A stretch of DNA of 64,000 nucleotides from Paenibacillus monticola. Lineage in GTDB: Bacteria > Bacillota > Bacilli > Paenibacillales > Paenibacillaceae. The translations under genes were made by a program, and so were the position numbers. The stretch is taken from the NCBI RefSeq assembly GCF_009664975.1, contig NZ_WJXB01000020.1, forward strand, positions 1 to 64,000, written 5' to 3'. A model generated the notes under the pieces. It ran no database searches. It was given only the letters and a program-made list of their open reading frames with translations, and was not told the DNA's origin. Below, one piece after another: positions 1 to 8,063 of this stretch (position 1 is the stretch's first letter; every line of letters begins with the position of its first letter).

Positions 1-158
1 ACGAGAATTTACATTCTCTAACCGACAAGTTCACTCAGCATAAATGCCGTGAAACTCATCTTCTTTTGGATTTTACTTTCGTAAAATCCCACTCACTCGT
101 TGTTCAGTTTTCAAAGATCAAGTTCTCATTTTAGCTCTGCACCGCGTCTCAGCGGCGA
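1..158 (-). ncRNA. rRNA operon leader (5' part of pre-16S transcript)
   Basis: Read on the minus strand this is the transcribed leader of an rRNA operon whose 16S gene must lie left of base 1. It contains a boxA-type antitermination element at 107-120 (TGATCTTTGAAAAC) followed by AACAACGAG, a signature of Bacillus-group rrn leaders. A perfect 9-bp hairpin with a TTTC loop lies at 68-89. The mature 16S start is not present. The boxA sequence also occurs in 16S-23S spacers, but the promoters just upstream favour a leader. Confidence 0.75.
107..120 (-). promoter_or_regulatory. rrn boxA antitermination element
   Basis: The minus strand reads TGATCTTTGAAAAC, close to the Gram-positive rrn boxA consensus bound by NusB-NusE. 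It sits about 40 bases downstream of the predicted transcription start, as expected for an rRNA leader. Confidence 0.65.
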
Positions 159-165
159 CCTTTAT

Positions 166-195
166 AATATATCATAGCATATCATAATTTGGCAA
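166..195 (-). promoter_or_regulatory. rrn promoter P2 (sigma-A)
   Basis: Minus-strand -35 TTGCCA (190-195) and -10 TATATT (166-171) are separated by 18 bases. A run of eight A residues lies immediately upstream, like an UP element. This is the promoter nearest the rRNA leader. Confidence 0.6.
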
Positions 196-274
196 GCTTT
201 TTTTTCGAACAATATTTCATTAAAACTTCTTGCTCGCATCCGACTTTCATACAACGAAAAGGGGCGCGAGATAT

Positions 275-304
275 AATGTATCACGACGCCACCTTTTTAG
301 TCAA
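275..304 (-). promoter_or_regulatory. Candidate rrn promoter P1 (sigma-A)
   Basis: Minus-strand -35 TTGACT (299-304) and a -10 of TACATT (275-280) are 18 bases apart, about 110 bases upstream of P2. Tandem promoters are usual for Bacillus-group rRNA operons. The -10 is weak, with an alternative TATATC slightly downstream. Confidence 0.45.
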
Positions 305-359
305 CCTATTTTGTTAAGTAATTGTAAATCTCATAAGACCTTGGCCTATTACCGTGGCA

Positions 360-590
360 TTAATGCTTGATCTGAGAGGTACGCCCTCCCCATGCATACT
401 TGGAAAGCTCTTTCTGGGGAGCGAAGCGTGCATACATACGAAATACGGTTTTATATCTGTTGGCGATAGCATGTCTAATATTTTGGTCCAAGCGTTGATC
501 ACTCAAGTCTAACAGCATTTCATCAAGCTCTTTACGCAAAACATAGTCTAGTTCTTTACATTCCTTATCATTAAACAACATTCCCAGCAT
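360..590 (-). CDS. Small conserved-looking hypothetical protein (76 aa)
   Basis: I do not recognise a named family. The protein is charged and probably helical, with acidic residues in the first half, and has no membrane segment or signal peptide. I place the start at ATG 590 because an AAGGAGG box (599-605) lies eight bases upstream; longer readings from 608 or 611 would start inside that box. It lies between the rRNA operon promoters and a SpoIIM-family gene, all leftward. The good ribosome binding site is the main reason to call it real; the function is unknown. Confidence 0.6.
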   Translation of the reverse strand: MLGMLFNDKECKELDYVLRKELDEMLLDLSDQRLDQNIRHAIANRYKTVFRMYARFAPQKELSKYAWGGRTSQIKH

Positions 591-761
591 ATGCTTGGCC
601 TCCTTCATCAAATTAAAATGATCTAATGCTCCAACTACTGATTCTTGTGCAAAAGAAGTTAGTCCAAATGGGGAAAGCTGCGTTTGCTCTGTCTAAATAA
701 ATTAACCGAAGGATCGCCTCTATAACCACGACTTTAATGTTATGCTCAATTCCCCCAAATT

Positions 762-1373
762 TTATGATAAAAGAGAAAATGTAATTGTGCTTTCGATAAT
801 GGCAGCAATAAATAGCAGCAGAACAATCCAAATAGATGCAGTGAGAGTCTGGCGCATAAAGAGAGACCAATCGGTTCCTCTTGCCTTCTTTCGGGCTGCC
901 GAGCTAAATAGGCTTGAAGCAACATTACTGCCGAACTTCAGTCCAAAGGCACAAGCTATAATGATAGCCGGGATCTCAATAATTCCGTGTGGTAGCAGCC
1001 CTTTTACTATCAAAGCAAACAAATCCTGTCCTTGTAAGGCTGAATAATGAATCAAATATCCGATAACCGCTCCATTTATCAATAAAAATATAGCAGGCAG
1101 TATCCCAAACAACGCCCCTAAAAAGAGAATGAGTACGCCTTTGATACTGTTGTTCATAAATATAAATACAAAGAAGCTCCATTGTGGATGGGCCGACTCT
1201 CTGAGGTCACCGCTTATTTTGCTTAGCCCCTGAAGTTGTTGCACAAGCAATTTTTCCAGAGAATTCGTTCCAATCCAACCGATGACTCCCCCTCCTGCAA
1301 ACAGAATAAGTGAGATTAGCAGCGCCTTGCGAATTGTTGATAGATCCTTAATAAAAGTGAAGAACGATAACAT
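762..1373 (-). CDS. SpoIIM-family (DUF95-type) membrane protein
   Basis: This 203-residue integral membrane protein has about five hydrophobic segments (roughly residues 16-36, 68-88, 90-115, 133-150 and 180-200). The pattern GALFGILPAIFLLINGAVIG followed by LLPHGIIEIPA is typical of the stage II sporulation protein M superfamily. True SpoIIM works with SpoIID and SpoIIP in septal peptidoglycan remodelling during engulfment. This paralogue sits next to pdaB rather than in the classical spoIIM locus, so a related membrane role is inferred and not shown. The ATG at 1373 follows a GGGAGG box six bases upstream. Confidence 0.75.
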   Translation of the reverse strand: MLSFFTFIKDLSTIRKALLISLILFAGGGVIGWIGTNSLEKLLVQQLQGLSKISGDLRESAHPQWSFFVFIFMNNSIKGVLILFLGALFGILPAIFLLINGAVIGYLIHYSALQGQDLFALIVKGLLPHGIIEIPAIIIACAFGLKFGSNVASSLFSSAARKKARGTDWSLFMRQTLTASIWIVLLLFIAAIIESTITFSLLS

Positions 1374-1416
1374 ATATACCTCCCGATATTGATATCTGCC
1401 TTATCTTAATCTTGGG

Positions 1417-1444
1417 TCATAAGCGGCCGGTACGAGCATACATT
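1417..1444 (+). promoter_or_regulatory. Candidate sigma-E promoter of pdaB
   Basis: CATACATT (1437-1444) matches the sigma-E -10 consensus CATACAnT. TCATAAG (1417-1423), 13 bases upstream, partly matches the -35 consensus. In B. subtilis pdaB is a mother-cell sporulation gene, which fits. The -35 is imperfect. Confidence 0.45.
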
Positions 1445-1487
1445 TAGAACAAACAAGCATTAGCATGGGAGAGGAGCACATTCATTT

Positions 1488-2291
1488 ATGAATTCTTTTT
1501 ATGTATTCAGTGGCAAAAAAATAAAACGGTTTATCTATATCTTTGCCGCTGCGCTTCTGGCCGCCGGAGTTGTCTATGTCGAGAGGGGGAACATTACTGT
1601 ATTTTCTGAAGCCGCCCCTTCTGCGATTTACAGTGTGCCGACGGAGAAGAAGCTTATTGCCCTGACATTCGATATTAGCTGGGGAGAAAAACGGCCAGAA
1701 CCGATTCTAAAGGTACTTGAAGACAAAAAAGTGGATAAAGCCACCTTCTTCCTCTCTTCACCCTGGAGCAAAACCCATCCAGAAATAGTAACAAACATTA
1801 AAAATGCAGGCTTTGAAATCGGTAGCCATGGTCATAAGCATGTCAATTACAGCACACTCAGCAATGAGGAAATCCGTACCCAAATTACAACCGCACACAC
1901 CGTACTAACCGAATTAACCGGGAAAGCGCCGAATTTAATTCGTATGCCTAATGGCGATTTTGACAAAAGAGTGCTCCAAATTGCCAATGATCTCGGATAT
2001 AAGGTTATTCAGTGGGATACGGATTCCTTGGACTGGAAAAATATTGGGGTTGATAATATTGTGAAACGGGTTACGACCAAAGCTCACCCCGGAGACATTG
2101 TCCTTCTGCATGCCAGCGATTCCTGTAAACAGACTCATGAGGCACTTCCACTCATCATTGATGAGCTTCGCAAGCAGGGTTATGAATTTGTAACGGTATC
2201 CGAATTGCTCAGCCAAAGCAGTGCCGACGGCAAGGAAGTCCGTGATTCTGCATGGCTGAACGACAGCTTAGAGGATGCGGCCGGATTGTAA
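1488..2291 (+). CDS. pdaB: Sporulation polysaccharide deacetylase PdaB
   Basis: This 267-residue protein has an N-terminal membrane anchor (about residues 14-31) and a NodB carbohydrate esterase 4 domain (about 52-245). The first motif reads LTFDISWGEK, the PdaB form of the deacetylase Asp motif. The metal-binding HxxxH is present in SHGHKHVNYS near residue 123, and RMPNGDFD follows. PdaB acts at the forespore envelope and is needed to keep the spore cortex stable after engulfment. Its place beside kbaA and gerD matches B. subtilis synteny. It is one of few plus-strand genes here and has its own candidate sigma-E promoter. Confidence 0.9.
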   Translation: MNSFYVFSGKKIKRFIYIFAAALLAAGVVYVERGNITVFSEAAPSAIYSVPTEKKLIALTFDISWGEKRPEPILKVLEDKKVDKATFFLSSPWSKTHPEIVTNIKNAGFEIGSHGHKHVNYSTLSNEEIRTQITTAHTVLTELTGKAPNLIRMPNGDFDKRVLQIANDLGYKVIQWDTDSLDWKNIGVDNIVKRVTTKAHPGDIVLLHASDSCKQTHEALPLIIDELRKQGYEFVTVSELLSQSSADGKEVRDSAWLNDSLEDAAGL

Positions 2292-2348
2292 TGGCCCCTT
2301 CAGTCTCCGGTACCGCAAACATACAAGCTTTATAGGCTATTGAAAGTA

Positions 2349-3170
2349 TTAATGGCGTGGAGTAATGAGCTCCGAAATGTCGGGTGTGGGGGTATCCAGC
2401 TTCGGATAACTCAGATCTAGACCCTCCAATGTCTTTACAACAATGGCTAGAGCCAAATAGTTGCGGTACCACTGGTGATTGGCAGGGATCCAGTACCAGG
2501 GCGCTTTTTCAAAGCTAGTTTCCTTAAAAACATCTTCATAGGCTTCTTGATATTGGTCCCAATATTCCCGCTCCTGAAGATCACTGGCATCAAATTTCCA
2601 ATGCTTCTTAGGATCTTCCAAGCGCTCCTGGATTTTCTTGAGTTGCTTCTCCTTGGAGATATGCAAGAAGAGCTTAATGATCGTGGTGCCCTCTTCTACC
2701 ATCATTTCCTCAAACTGGCGGATATATCGAAAGCGGCGCTTCATATCGTCCTTTTTCAGGCCACCATGCACGCGAGGTACCAATACATCTTCATAGTGGG
2801 AACGGTTGAATGCGGCGATATAACCCTTAGGTGGTGTCTTCTGGTGAACTCTCCACAAAAATTCGTGAGCTTCCTCCTCAAGAGACGGTTTCTTAAAGCT
2901 GGTGACCATGAATCCTTGTGGATTAATACCTGAAAATATATGTTTAACCGTACCATCTTTACCACTCGAGTCCATCCCTTGAAGGATAACAAGCAGTGAG
3001 TGCTTTTTCTGGGCAAACAAAATATCCTGTAGCTCGATAAGCCGCTCCTTAAGCTGCTCCATTTTTGCATTGGCTTCTTCTTTGGATTTAAATTCACCTT
3101 TTTCATCCGGATCTAGATGCTTGAGTTCAGTTTCATTTGTGTCTTTTATCATATAACGCTTGATGTTCAT
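2349..3170 (-). CDS. Polyphosphate:nucleotide phosphotransferase, PPK2 family
   Basis: This 273-residue protein is a PPK2 kinase, which moves phosphate between inorganic polyphosphate and nucleotides. The Walker A motif is GMDSSGKDG (residues about 65-73). The Walker B/lid region reads FNRSHYEDVLVPRVHG, the form of the TIGR03709-type group rather than the FDRSWYNR form of classical PPK2. EREYWDQYQEAYE and APWYWIPAN in the C-terminal half are also family signatures. The substrate (ADP, AMP or GDP) cannot be read from sequence. It lies between pdaB and kbaA, which are adjacent in B. subtilis, so it is a lineage insertion. The ATG at 3170 has a GGAGGAG box. Confidence 0.88.
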   Translation of the reverse strand: MNIKRYMIKDTNETELKHLDPDEKGEFKSKEEANAKMEQLKERLIELQDILFAQKKHSLLVILQGMDSSGKDGTVKHIFSGINPQGFMVTSFKKPSLEEEAHEFLWRVHQKTPPKGYIAAFNRSHYEDVLVPRVHGGLKKDDMKRRFRYIRQFEEMMVEEGTTIIKLFLHISKEKQLKKIQERLEDPKKHWKFDASDLQEREYWDQYQEAYEDVFKETSFEKAPWYWIPANHQWYRNYLALAIVVKTLEGLDLSYPKLDTPTPDISELITPRH

Positions 3171-3281
3171 ATATTCTCCTCCTAAAATATTGGCTTCTTA
3201 TAGGTCCATAATATGTATGCTGCTCTTAGGATTAACCTCCTTTGACGGATTTTAATCTTTTTTCGGCAGTCCATACCTAAT

Positions 3282-3329
3282 AAATAACCCCGTTCATTTC
3301 TGAATTTATCAGATGACCGGGGTTTATTT
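3282..3329 (-). terminator. Terminator downstream of kbaA
   Basis: CCCCG and CGGGG arms flanked by AAATAA/TTATTT-rich sequence form a hairpin at 3282-3329, with a smaller CTGA/TCAG hairpin in the loop. It lies between the kbaA stop and the ppk2 start, so it should separate the two transcripts. Confidence 0.55.
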
Positions 3330-3348
3330 CTGTTGCTGGTCCCTTCTC

Positions 3349-3948
3349 TCAGCCGGCTGCCGGCTTCAAAACACGGTGCAGCATCAAAATTTGGAATGCA
3401 TTGCAAGCAACGAGTGGAACAACAATAAATACGGTGGCACTATCTACGCCAATACGAAGCACGCCGATGATCTCGACAATTGAGATTGCTGACATAAAGA
3501 AAAAGGTAGGAATCCAGGCAGACGCATTCGTACTTTTCACTTTAAAATAGGTCACAATTAGAGCGGTAAGCAAGATGGAAATCCCCAAGACTAGATCGGA
3601 TATGACATCTCTGTCTCCTCCCACAAAAGTGCGCAAAAAAATTAATTCAAGCAAAGCGAGCACGGCGAGCACCAGTTGAATGTACTGCCAAATCTTTCGC
3701 GGAAACACTCCAATCCCCATATAATTCAGAATCAGATAGGCGAAAAATCCAAGTTGAGCATAAACGCTAACGAGTACACCGTAACCAAATAAAATAAGTG
3801 GATACAGCCAAAAATCAGCAACGCTTTTGAAATCGATTCGTCCATTCACCGTTTGTAGCGCAAGCCCGGCAATAACCGCACCTCCTGCACCGATCAAAAG
3901 CGTGGTCCAAAATAAATAAAACCATTTTCTTATACTCAGCTCATCCAC
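3349..3948 (-). CDS. kbaA: KinB-signalling activator KbaA
   Basis: This protein of about 199 residues has five or six membrane segments (first at about 10-30) and the family pattern of KbaA, a membrane protein required for activity of the KinB branch of the sporulation phosphorelay. The assignment leans on synteny with gerD, salA and pdaB. The start is uncertain: the longest reading begins with GTG at 3948, which overlaps its own GGGGG ribosome binding site, and no in-frame ATG follows soon. A start a few codons later at a non-ATG codon is possible. The gene has a downstream terminator. Confidence 0.8.
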   Translation of the reverse strand: MDELSIRKWFYLFWTTLLIGAGGAVIAGLALQTVNGRIDFKSVADFWLYPLILFGYGVLVSVYAQLGFFAYLILNYMGIGVFPRKIWQYIQLVLAVLALLELIFLRTFVGGDRDVISDLVLGISILLTALIVTYFKVKSTNASAWIPTFFFMSAISIVEIIGVLRIGVDSATVFIVVPLVACNAFQILMLHRVLKPAAG

Positions 3949-4001
3949 CCCCGTGTCAGATTTATTTTACCAAGGTTACCGGCAAAAAACCATTCTGCAG
4001 C

Positions 4002-4031
4002 AACATAAATGTATTCTTAAGCGGCATACTA
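4002..4031 (+). promoter_or_regulatory. Candidate sigma-G promoter of gerD
   Basis: CATACTA (4025-4031) is a perfect sigma-G -10. AACATA (4002-4007), 17 bases upstream, partly matches the -35 consensus TGMATA. B. subtilis gerD is expressed in the forespore under sigma-G. The site lies 34 bases before the ATG. Confidence 0.6.
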
Positions 4032-4064
4032 CATAGCAGGAATCATAAAAGGAGGGCAGTGCCA

Positions 4065-4754
4065 ATGAAATGGAGGGTTTTGAGGTCAGGCGGATTAGCA
4101 TTAAGCTTTGTTTTAGCCTTAACGGCCTGCGGTGGCGAACAGAGCAGTTCTTCTTCCGGGCAAGGTGGATATAAGGAAATGAAGACCATGGTTGTAGATA
4201 TATTGAAAAGTGAAGAAGGAAAGAAAGCTGTAGAAGAAGCATTATCAACTCCCAGCTCTGAAGGCGGCGTTAGCAGCAGTGGTATTAGCATGAAAATGAT
4301 GCCGCTCCAGACCACTGAACAAATAAAAGTGGCGGTCAAGGATACGCTCACCGCTCCGGAATATCAGAAAGAAATCGAAAAGATAATGACAGACCCTAAA
4401 TTTGCAGGAGATTTCGCTAAAGCGATCAATTCGCAGAGTAAGGAGCTCCACCTTCAATTAATCAAAGATCCTTCTTACCAAAAATCAGTTGAAGAAATTA
4501 TGAAATCACCAGAAATGATGAAAATGTTCCTAGATCTTACTAAATCATCAGACTATCGAAAACAGACAATGACCATAATGCAAGAAGCCATGCAAAATCC
4601 CTTATTCCGCATGGAGGTATTGGACTTGCTAAAAACGGTTGTGCAGGAGGAACTTCAGCCCAAAGTTCAGAAGACAGGGGGGAAGGATCAGGGTAGCGGC
4701 GGAGATAGTCAGAAACAAGAAGGCAGTGGCGGTGAAGACGACTCCGGTTCTTAA
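4065..4754 (+). CDS. gerD: Spore germination lipoprotein GerD
   Basis: GerD is the inner-membrane lipoprotein that clusters germinant receptors into the germinosome. The 229-residue protein has a signal peptide ending in LALTAC, a lipobox with Cys about 23 residues from the start. A helical core rich in E, K and M follows (about 60-185; the family core forms a trimeric rope), then a low-complexity Gly/Ser/Glu tail. I start it at ATG 4065, nine bases after GGAGG; the in-frame GTG at 4059 is too close to the ribosome binding site. It runs opposite to its neighbours, as in B. subtilis, and ends at a bidirectional terminator shared with salA. Confidence 0.9.
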   Translation: MKWRVLRSGGLALSFVLALTACGGEQSSSSSGQGGYKEMKTMVVDILKSEEGKKAVEEALSTPSSEGGVSSSGISMKMMPLQTTEQIKVAVKDTLTAPEYQKEIEKIMTDPKFAGDFAKAINSQSKELHLQLIKDPSYQKSVEEIMKSPEMMKMFLDLTKSSDYRKQTMTIMQEAMQNPLFRMEVLDLLKTVVQEELQPKVQKTGGKDQGSGGDSQKQEGSGGEDDSGS

Positions 4755-4776
4755 TATAATACATCCTTTTATAAAC

Positions 4777-4831
4777 AAAAGAGGCCTTATCCCACTAACA
4801 GGTGCAGGATGGCCTCTTTACTAGATTTTTT
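4777..4831. terminator. Bidirectional terminator between gerD and salA
   Basis: AAAGAGGCC (about 4778-4786) pairs with GGCCTCTTT (4811-4819), with extra TTATCC/GGAT pairing inside. A T-rich run follows on both strands: TTTTTTT at about 4827 on the plus strand and TTTTGTTT on the minus strand. It serves the convergent genes gerD and salA. Confidence 0.8.
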
Positions 4832-5943
4832 TAGTTCTGCTCGTATTTAGTAATCAGCTTATCAGCGATTTCAGCAAACAAAAGTGCTGTTGGCGTTTCC
4901 GCTTTGTATACTGAAGGTGAAAAATCCGCTTCGGAAATATGATTATCCGGTGCTCCAAGGGGAATCTGAGCTAACAATTCCGTATGAAGCGTTTCCGCCA
5001 ACCTTGCTCCGCCTCCACGGCCAAATATATAGTCCTTTTTACCGCATGCAGAACATTCGTAATAGGCCATATTCTCAATGACCCCTATAATCTCATGGTC
5101 TGTCTGCAGAGCCATAGAACCCGCTCTGGCAGCTACAAAAGCTGCGGTAGCATGAGGTGTCGTGACGATGATTTCTTTACTATGCGGCAACATCTGATGC
5201 AAATCCAGGGCCACGTCACCTGTACCAGGTGGTAGGTCCAGCAGCATATAATCAAGTTCTCCCCAGCCTACATCACTGAAAAATTGTCGCAGCATTTTGC
5301 CAAGCATTGGACCACGCCAAATGACAGGACTATTTTCACGAATAAAGAAACCCATGGACATGACCTTCACCCCGAAACGTTCTACAGGGATTATTGTTCC
5401 TTCTTCCACAATCGGTCCTTCCTCGATCCCCATCATATCGGGTATGCTGAAACCATAAATATCTGCATCAATTAGTCCAACTTTTTTACCTTTTCTAGCA
5501 AGAGCTACCGCCAGATTAACGGTGACCGTCGACTTCCCAACTCCACCCTTACCACTGGCCACAGCAATGAAGTTGACCCCAGAGCTCCCATTGATCAAAT
5601 CAATGCCCTCAAGGCCCGCTGCGTGTCCTTTAAGCTTCGACCCTTGTTCTGCTTGCTGCTCATCCCGAGCGCCCTCTCCGCGTATAAGAGAACGTTCATG
5701 CTCCGTTGCATCGCGCAACCGGATGTGTACATTTCCGGCTCCACCCTTCTCTAGAAGTTCACGCACTCGTTGCTCCAGATCCATGCGTTGCTGCTCATCC
5801 GTATCAAGACAAACTATAGACAATGATATACGATCTTCTTTAATCATAATGTCACGAATCAGTTGTAACTCAACTAGGCTTTTTCCCGATTCCGGGTCTG
5901 TGATCGACTGCAATAAGTTCTGAATTTGTTCCCTGGTCAGCAT
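4831..5943 (-). CDS. salA: Mrp/NBP35-family P-loop ATPase SalA
   Basis: This 370-residue protein has an N-terminal DUF59/FeS-assembly domain (about 5-80) and a ParA/Mrp ATPase domain. The deviant Walker A is SGKGGVGKST near residue 135. DADIYG and LDLPPGTGD follow, and a CSACGKK cysteine pair lies near residue 300. Mrp proteins carry Fe-S clusters; in B. subtilis SalA also represses scoC and affects protease production. ATG 5943 is chosen because AGAGGTG ends six bases before it; the upstream GTG at 5952 lies within that box. It is downstream of cwlD, as in B. subtilis. Confidence 0.9.
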   Translation of the reverse strand: MLTREQIQNLLQSITDPESGKSLVELQLIRDIMIKEDRISLSIVCLDTDEQQRMDLEQRVRELLEKGGAGNVHIRLRDATEHERSLIRGEGARDEQQAEQGSKLKGHAAGLEGIDLINGSSGVNFIAVASGKGGVGKSTVTVNLAVALARKGKKVGLIDADIYGFSIPDMMGIEEGPIVEEGTIIPVERFGVKVMSMGFFIRENSPVIWRGPMLGKMLRQFFSDVGWGELDYMLLDLPPGTGDVALDLHQMLPHSKEIIVTTPHATAAFVAARAGSMALQTDHEIIGVIENMAYYECSACGKKDYIFGRGGGARLAETLHTELLAQIPLGAPDNHISEADFSPSVYKAETPTALLFAEIADKLITKYEQN

Positions 5944-6038
5944 GGAAAGCACCTCTTTTTCCGTTCCGGACGGGCAAACCTCCGGTATTTCCGTCTATTA
6001 TAGCATTCCCTTTCTGCGGATGAATAGTCCTGCGTCCA

Positions 6039-6779
6039 CTACTCTGAGGCATATCTAAGAATGCCACGGTAAATACTTGTCGCAACCTTGCGCTGATAAA
6101 CGTCATCTCCCAGTAGAAGCGATTCCTGGGGATGCGATAGAAACCCTACTTCTACTAGTACAGCAGGCATTTTCAGTGCCTTTAGCAGATATACTGTATT
6201 TACCGTCTTGGCGACACGGTCTGTATTCTCCAATGTGGTCTTTAGCTCTCCCTGCACATATCCTGCCAGCGCTTTATTATGTTCGTTATTCGGATAATAA
6301 AAGGTCTGCGCCCCACTCCAGCGATTGGAGGGAACGCTGTTCATATGCACGCTCACAAATAAGTCGGCACCTTTCTCTTCAATGCTTCTAACCCTCTGCT
6401 TCAGATCCTCTGTCTTACGTTTGGAGTAACCCTTTGTGTCGGCCTGAGCCAGATCATTATCAGCTTCACGAGTCATGACTACAATTGCCCCCGCCTGCTG
6501 TAAATAATCGCGCAGATAAAGAGATACTGCCAGATTAATATCCTTCTCTATTAAGCCCTCACGGCTGACCGCTCCCCCATCGGGTCCTCCGTGACCGGCA
6601 TCAATAGCGATGATTTGACCGGACAGGGGTAGACTCCAGTAGTTCAACGTTTTAGCAGTAGGCATATCATACGCTATAACACCGATCATTAATGCCAGTA
6701 ACGCAATGCCCAGAATTCCCTTTTTGATGCTGCTCCATGAGATCCAGACCGAGACTTCACTCTGCTTACGGCCAGACAT
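6039..6779 (-). CDS. cwlD: N-acetylmuramoyl-L-alanine amidase CwlD
   Basis: CwlD cleaves stem peptides from muramic acid so that muramic-delta-lactam can form in the spore cortex. The 246-residue protein has an N-terminal membrane or signal segment (about 20-40) and an Amidase_3 zinc domain. The zinc motif AIDAGHGGPDGGA, the SVHMNS motif and the catalytic Glu motif VLVEVGFLSH are all present. ATG 6779 lies seven bases after GAGGGGG; an upstream in-frame ATG at 6815 would place the ribosome binding site inside the gene. That site lies in a strong hairpin shared with the end of the sat transcript (6786-6835), suggesting translational control. Confidence 0.92.
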   Translation of the reverse strand: MSGRKQSEVSVWISWSSIKKGILGIALLALMIGVIAYDMPTAKTLNYWSLPLSGQIIAIDAGHGGPDGGAVSREGLIEKDINLAVSLYLRDYLQQAGAIVVMTREADNDLAQADTKGYSKRKTEDLKQRVRSIEEKGADLFVSVHMNSVPSNRWSGAQTFYYPNNEHNKALAGYVQGELKTTLENTDRVAKTVNTVYLLKALKMPAVLVEVGFLSHPQESLLLGDDVYQRKVATSIYRGILRYASE

Positions 6780-6785
6780 AACAAA

Positions 6786-6835
6786 GACCCCCTCGTCCCG
6801 ATAGATTCTACTCATCTATATGGGACAAGAGGGTC
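6786..6835 (-). terminator. Hairpin after sat covering the cwlD ribosome binding site
   Basis: On the minus-strand RNA all 14 positions of the arms 6822-6835 and 6786-6799 pair, two as G-U wobbles. ATAGAT/ATCTAT pairing extends the stem inward. In plus-strand RNA the two wobbles would be A-C mismatches, so the structure is specific to leftward transcription. TTTGTT follows, a poor T-tract. The 3' arm contains the GAGGGGGTC ribosome binding site of cwlD. It could end the cysH-sat message, block cwlD translation on read-through RNA, or both. Confidence 0.65.
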
Positions 6836-6855
6836 AAATAGTACAAGATCTTATC

Positions 6856-8025
6856 TTAGGCGGTTACTTCCTGCGACATTCCTTCAATCAGAATTTGAGC
6901 AACTTCAGGACGCGTAAATTCTGGAGGCGGACATTTTCCGTCACGCAGCAAGGCCCGAACTTTTGTACCGGACAATGCCATATGATGTTCGCTTGGGTGA
7001 GGGCATGTTTTGCTGGAAGCCATATTCCCACATTTCTTACAGAAGAAGCTATGTTCAAAAAATAATGGAGTAATGCCAATTTCCTCTGCAGTAAAATTGC
7101 TGAAAATCTCTTGCGCCTCATAGGTGCCATAATAATCACCCACACCTGCATGATCACGCCCTACAATAAAGTGGGTACAACCGTAATTTTTACGGACCAT
7201 GGCATGGAATATCGCTTCTCTAGGTCCAGCATATCTCATTGCAGCCGGAAAAACTCCCAGAAACGCCCGGTCTTCTGGATAGTAGTTCTCTAATAGAGCA
7301 AGATAGCTCTTCATGCGTACATTGGCTGGAACATCATCCGACTTGGTCTCACCTACTAAGGGATTCAGAAAAAGAGCGTCTACAACCTCCATAGCACACT
7401 TCTGAATATATTCATGAGCCCGATGGACAGGATTACGCGTCTGAAAGCCTACAACCGTTCTCCACCCCTTATCAGCAAAGATCTTGCGTGTCTCGGAAGG
7501 ATCAAAGTAAAATTCTCCAAACTTCTCAGGCTGGGGACGATTAAGTACTGTTATAGGACCCCCAACATATGTTGTAGGGCGCGCCAGAAGTTTACTTACC
7601 CCAGGGTGCTCAGGATCAGTAGTTCCGAATACATTCTGTGCTTCCAGTGTTTGATCAACAGTATAGATACTCTCAATATCCAGTAGTCCGTACACGACAC
7701 CATCTTCTTCGCCAATCAATGATACTCTATCACCAACGGCAAGACCCGACACAATTTCATCTTCCACGGCAAGTGTAATAGGTATACTCCAGACTGTGCC
7801 ATCAGATAAGCGCATATCCTTGACCACAGAGTGATAGTCTTTTTCATTCAAGAAACCGCTAAGTGGAGAAAATGCCCCAACCGCAATAAGATCTAAGTCA
7901 GATAATATCCAAGTATTAATAGCTAATGACTTATTATTCTTGGAGTCCAGCAACAATTGTTCCCGCTCTTCCCCACCTAATACGCGATTAACCAATGTAC
8001 CTCCATGTGGGAGTATTGACGTCAT
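6856..8025 (-). CDS. sat: Sulfate adenylyltransferase (ATP sulfurylase)
   Basis: This enzyme makes adenosine 5'-phosphosulfate (APS) from sulfate and ATP, the first step of sulfate assimilation. The 389-residue homo-oligomeric type carries the sulfurylase motifs [15 protein letters not shown] and [15 protein letters not shown], plus a small cysteine cluster in [15 protein letters not shown]. No APS-kinase domain is fused to it. ATG 8025 has AAGGAGA eight bases upstream; a longer reading to 8151 would run into cysH. It follows cysH by 38 bases and is probably cotranscribed. cysH-sat occupies the place where B. subtilis has ybaJ between rpsI and cwlD. Confidence 0.95.
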   Translation of the reverse strand: MTSILPHGGTLVNRVLGGEEREQLLLDSKNNKSLAINTWILSDLDLIAVGAFSPLSGFLNEKDYHSVVKDMRLSDGTVWSIPITLAVEDEIVSGLAVGDRVSLIGEEDGVVYGLLDIESIYTVDQTLEAQNVFGTTDPEHPGVSKLLARPTTYVGGPITVLNRPQPEKFGEFYFDPSETRKIFADKGWRTVVGFQTRNPVHRAHEYIQKCAMEVVDALFLNPLVGETKSDDVPANVRMKSYLALLENYYPEDRAFLGVFPAAMRYAGPREAIFHAMVRKNYGCTHFIVGRDHAGVGDYYGTYEAQEIFSNFTAEEIGITPLFFEHSFFCKKCGNMASSKTCPHPSEHHMALSGTKVRALLRDGKCPPPEFTRPEVAQILIEGMSQEVTA

Positions 8026-8063
8026 TTCTATTCTCTCCTTCTGTGTAGTCGCAGTATTACACT

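Noticed and set aside
1-100. 16S rRNA gene at the left edge
   Set aside because: The boxA leader is present but the conserved 16S 5' sequence is not; the gene begins outside the window.
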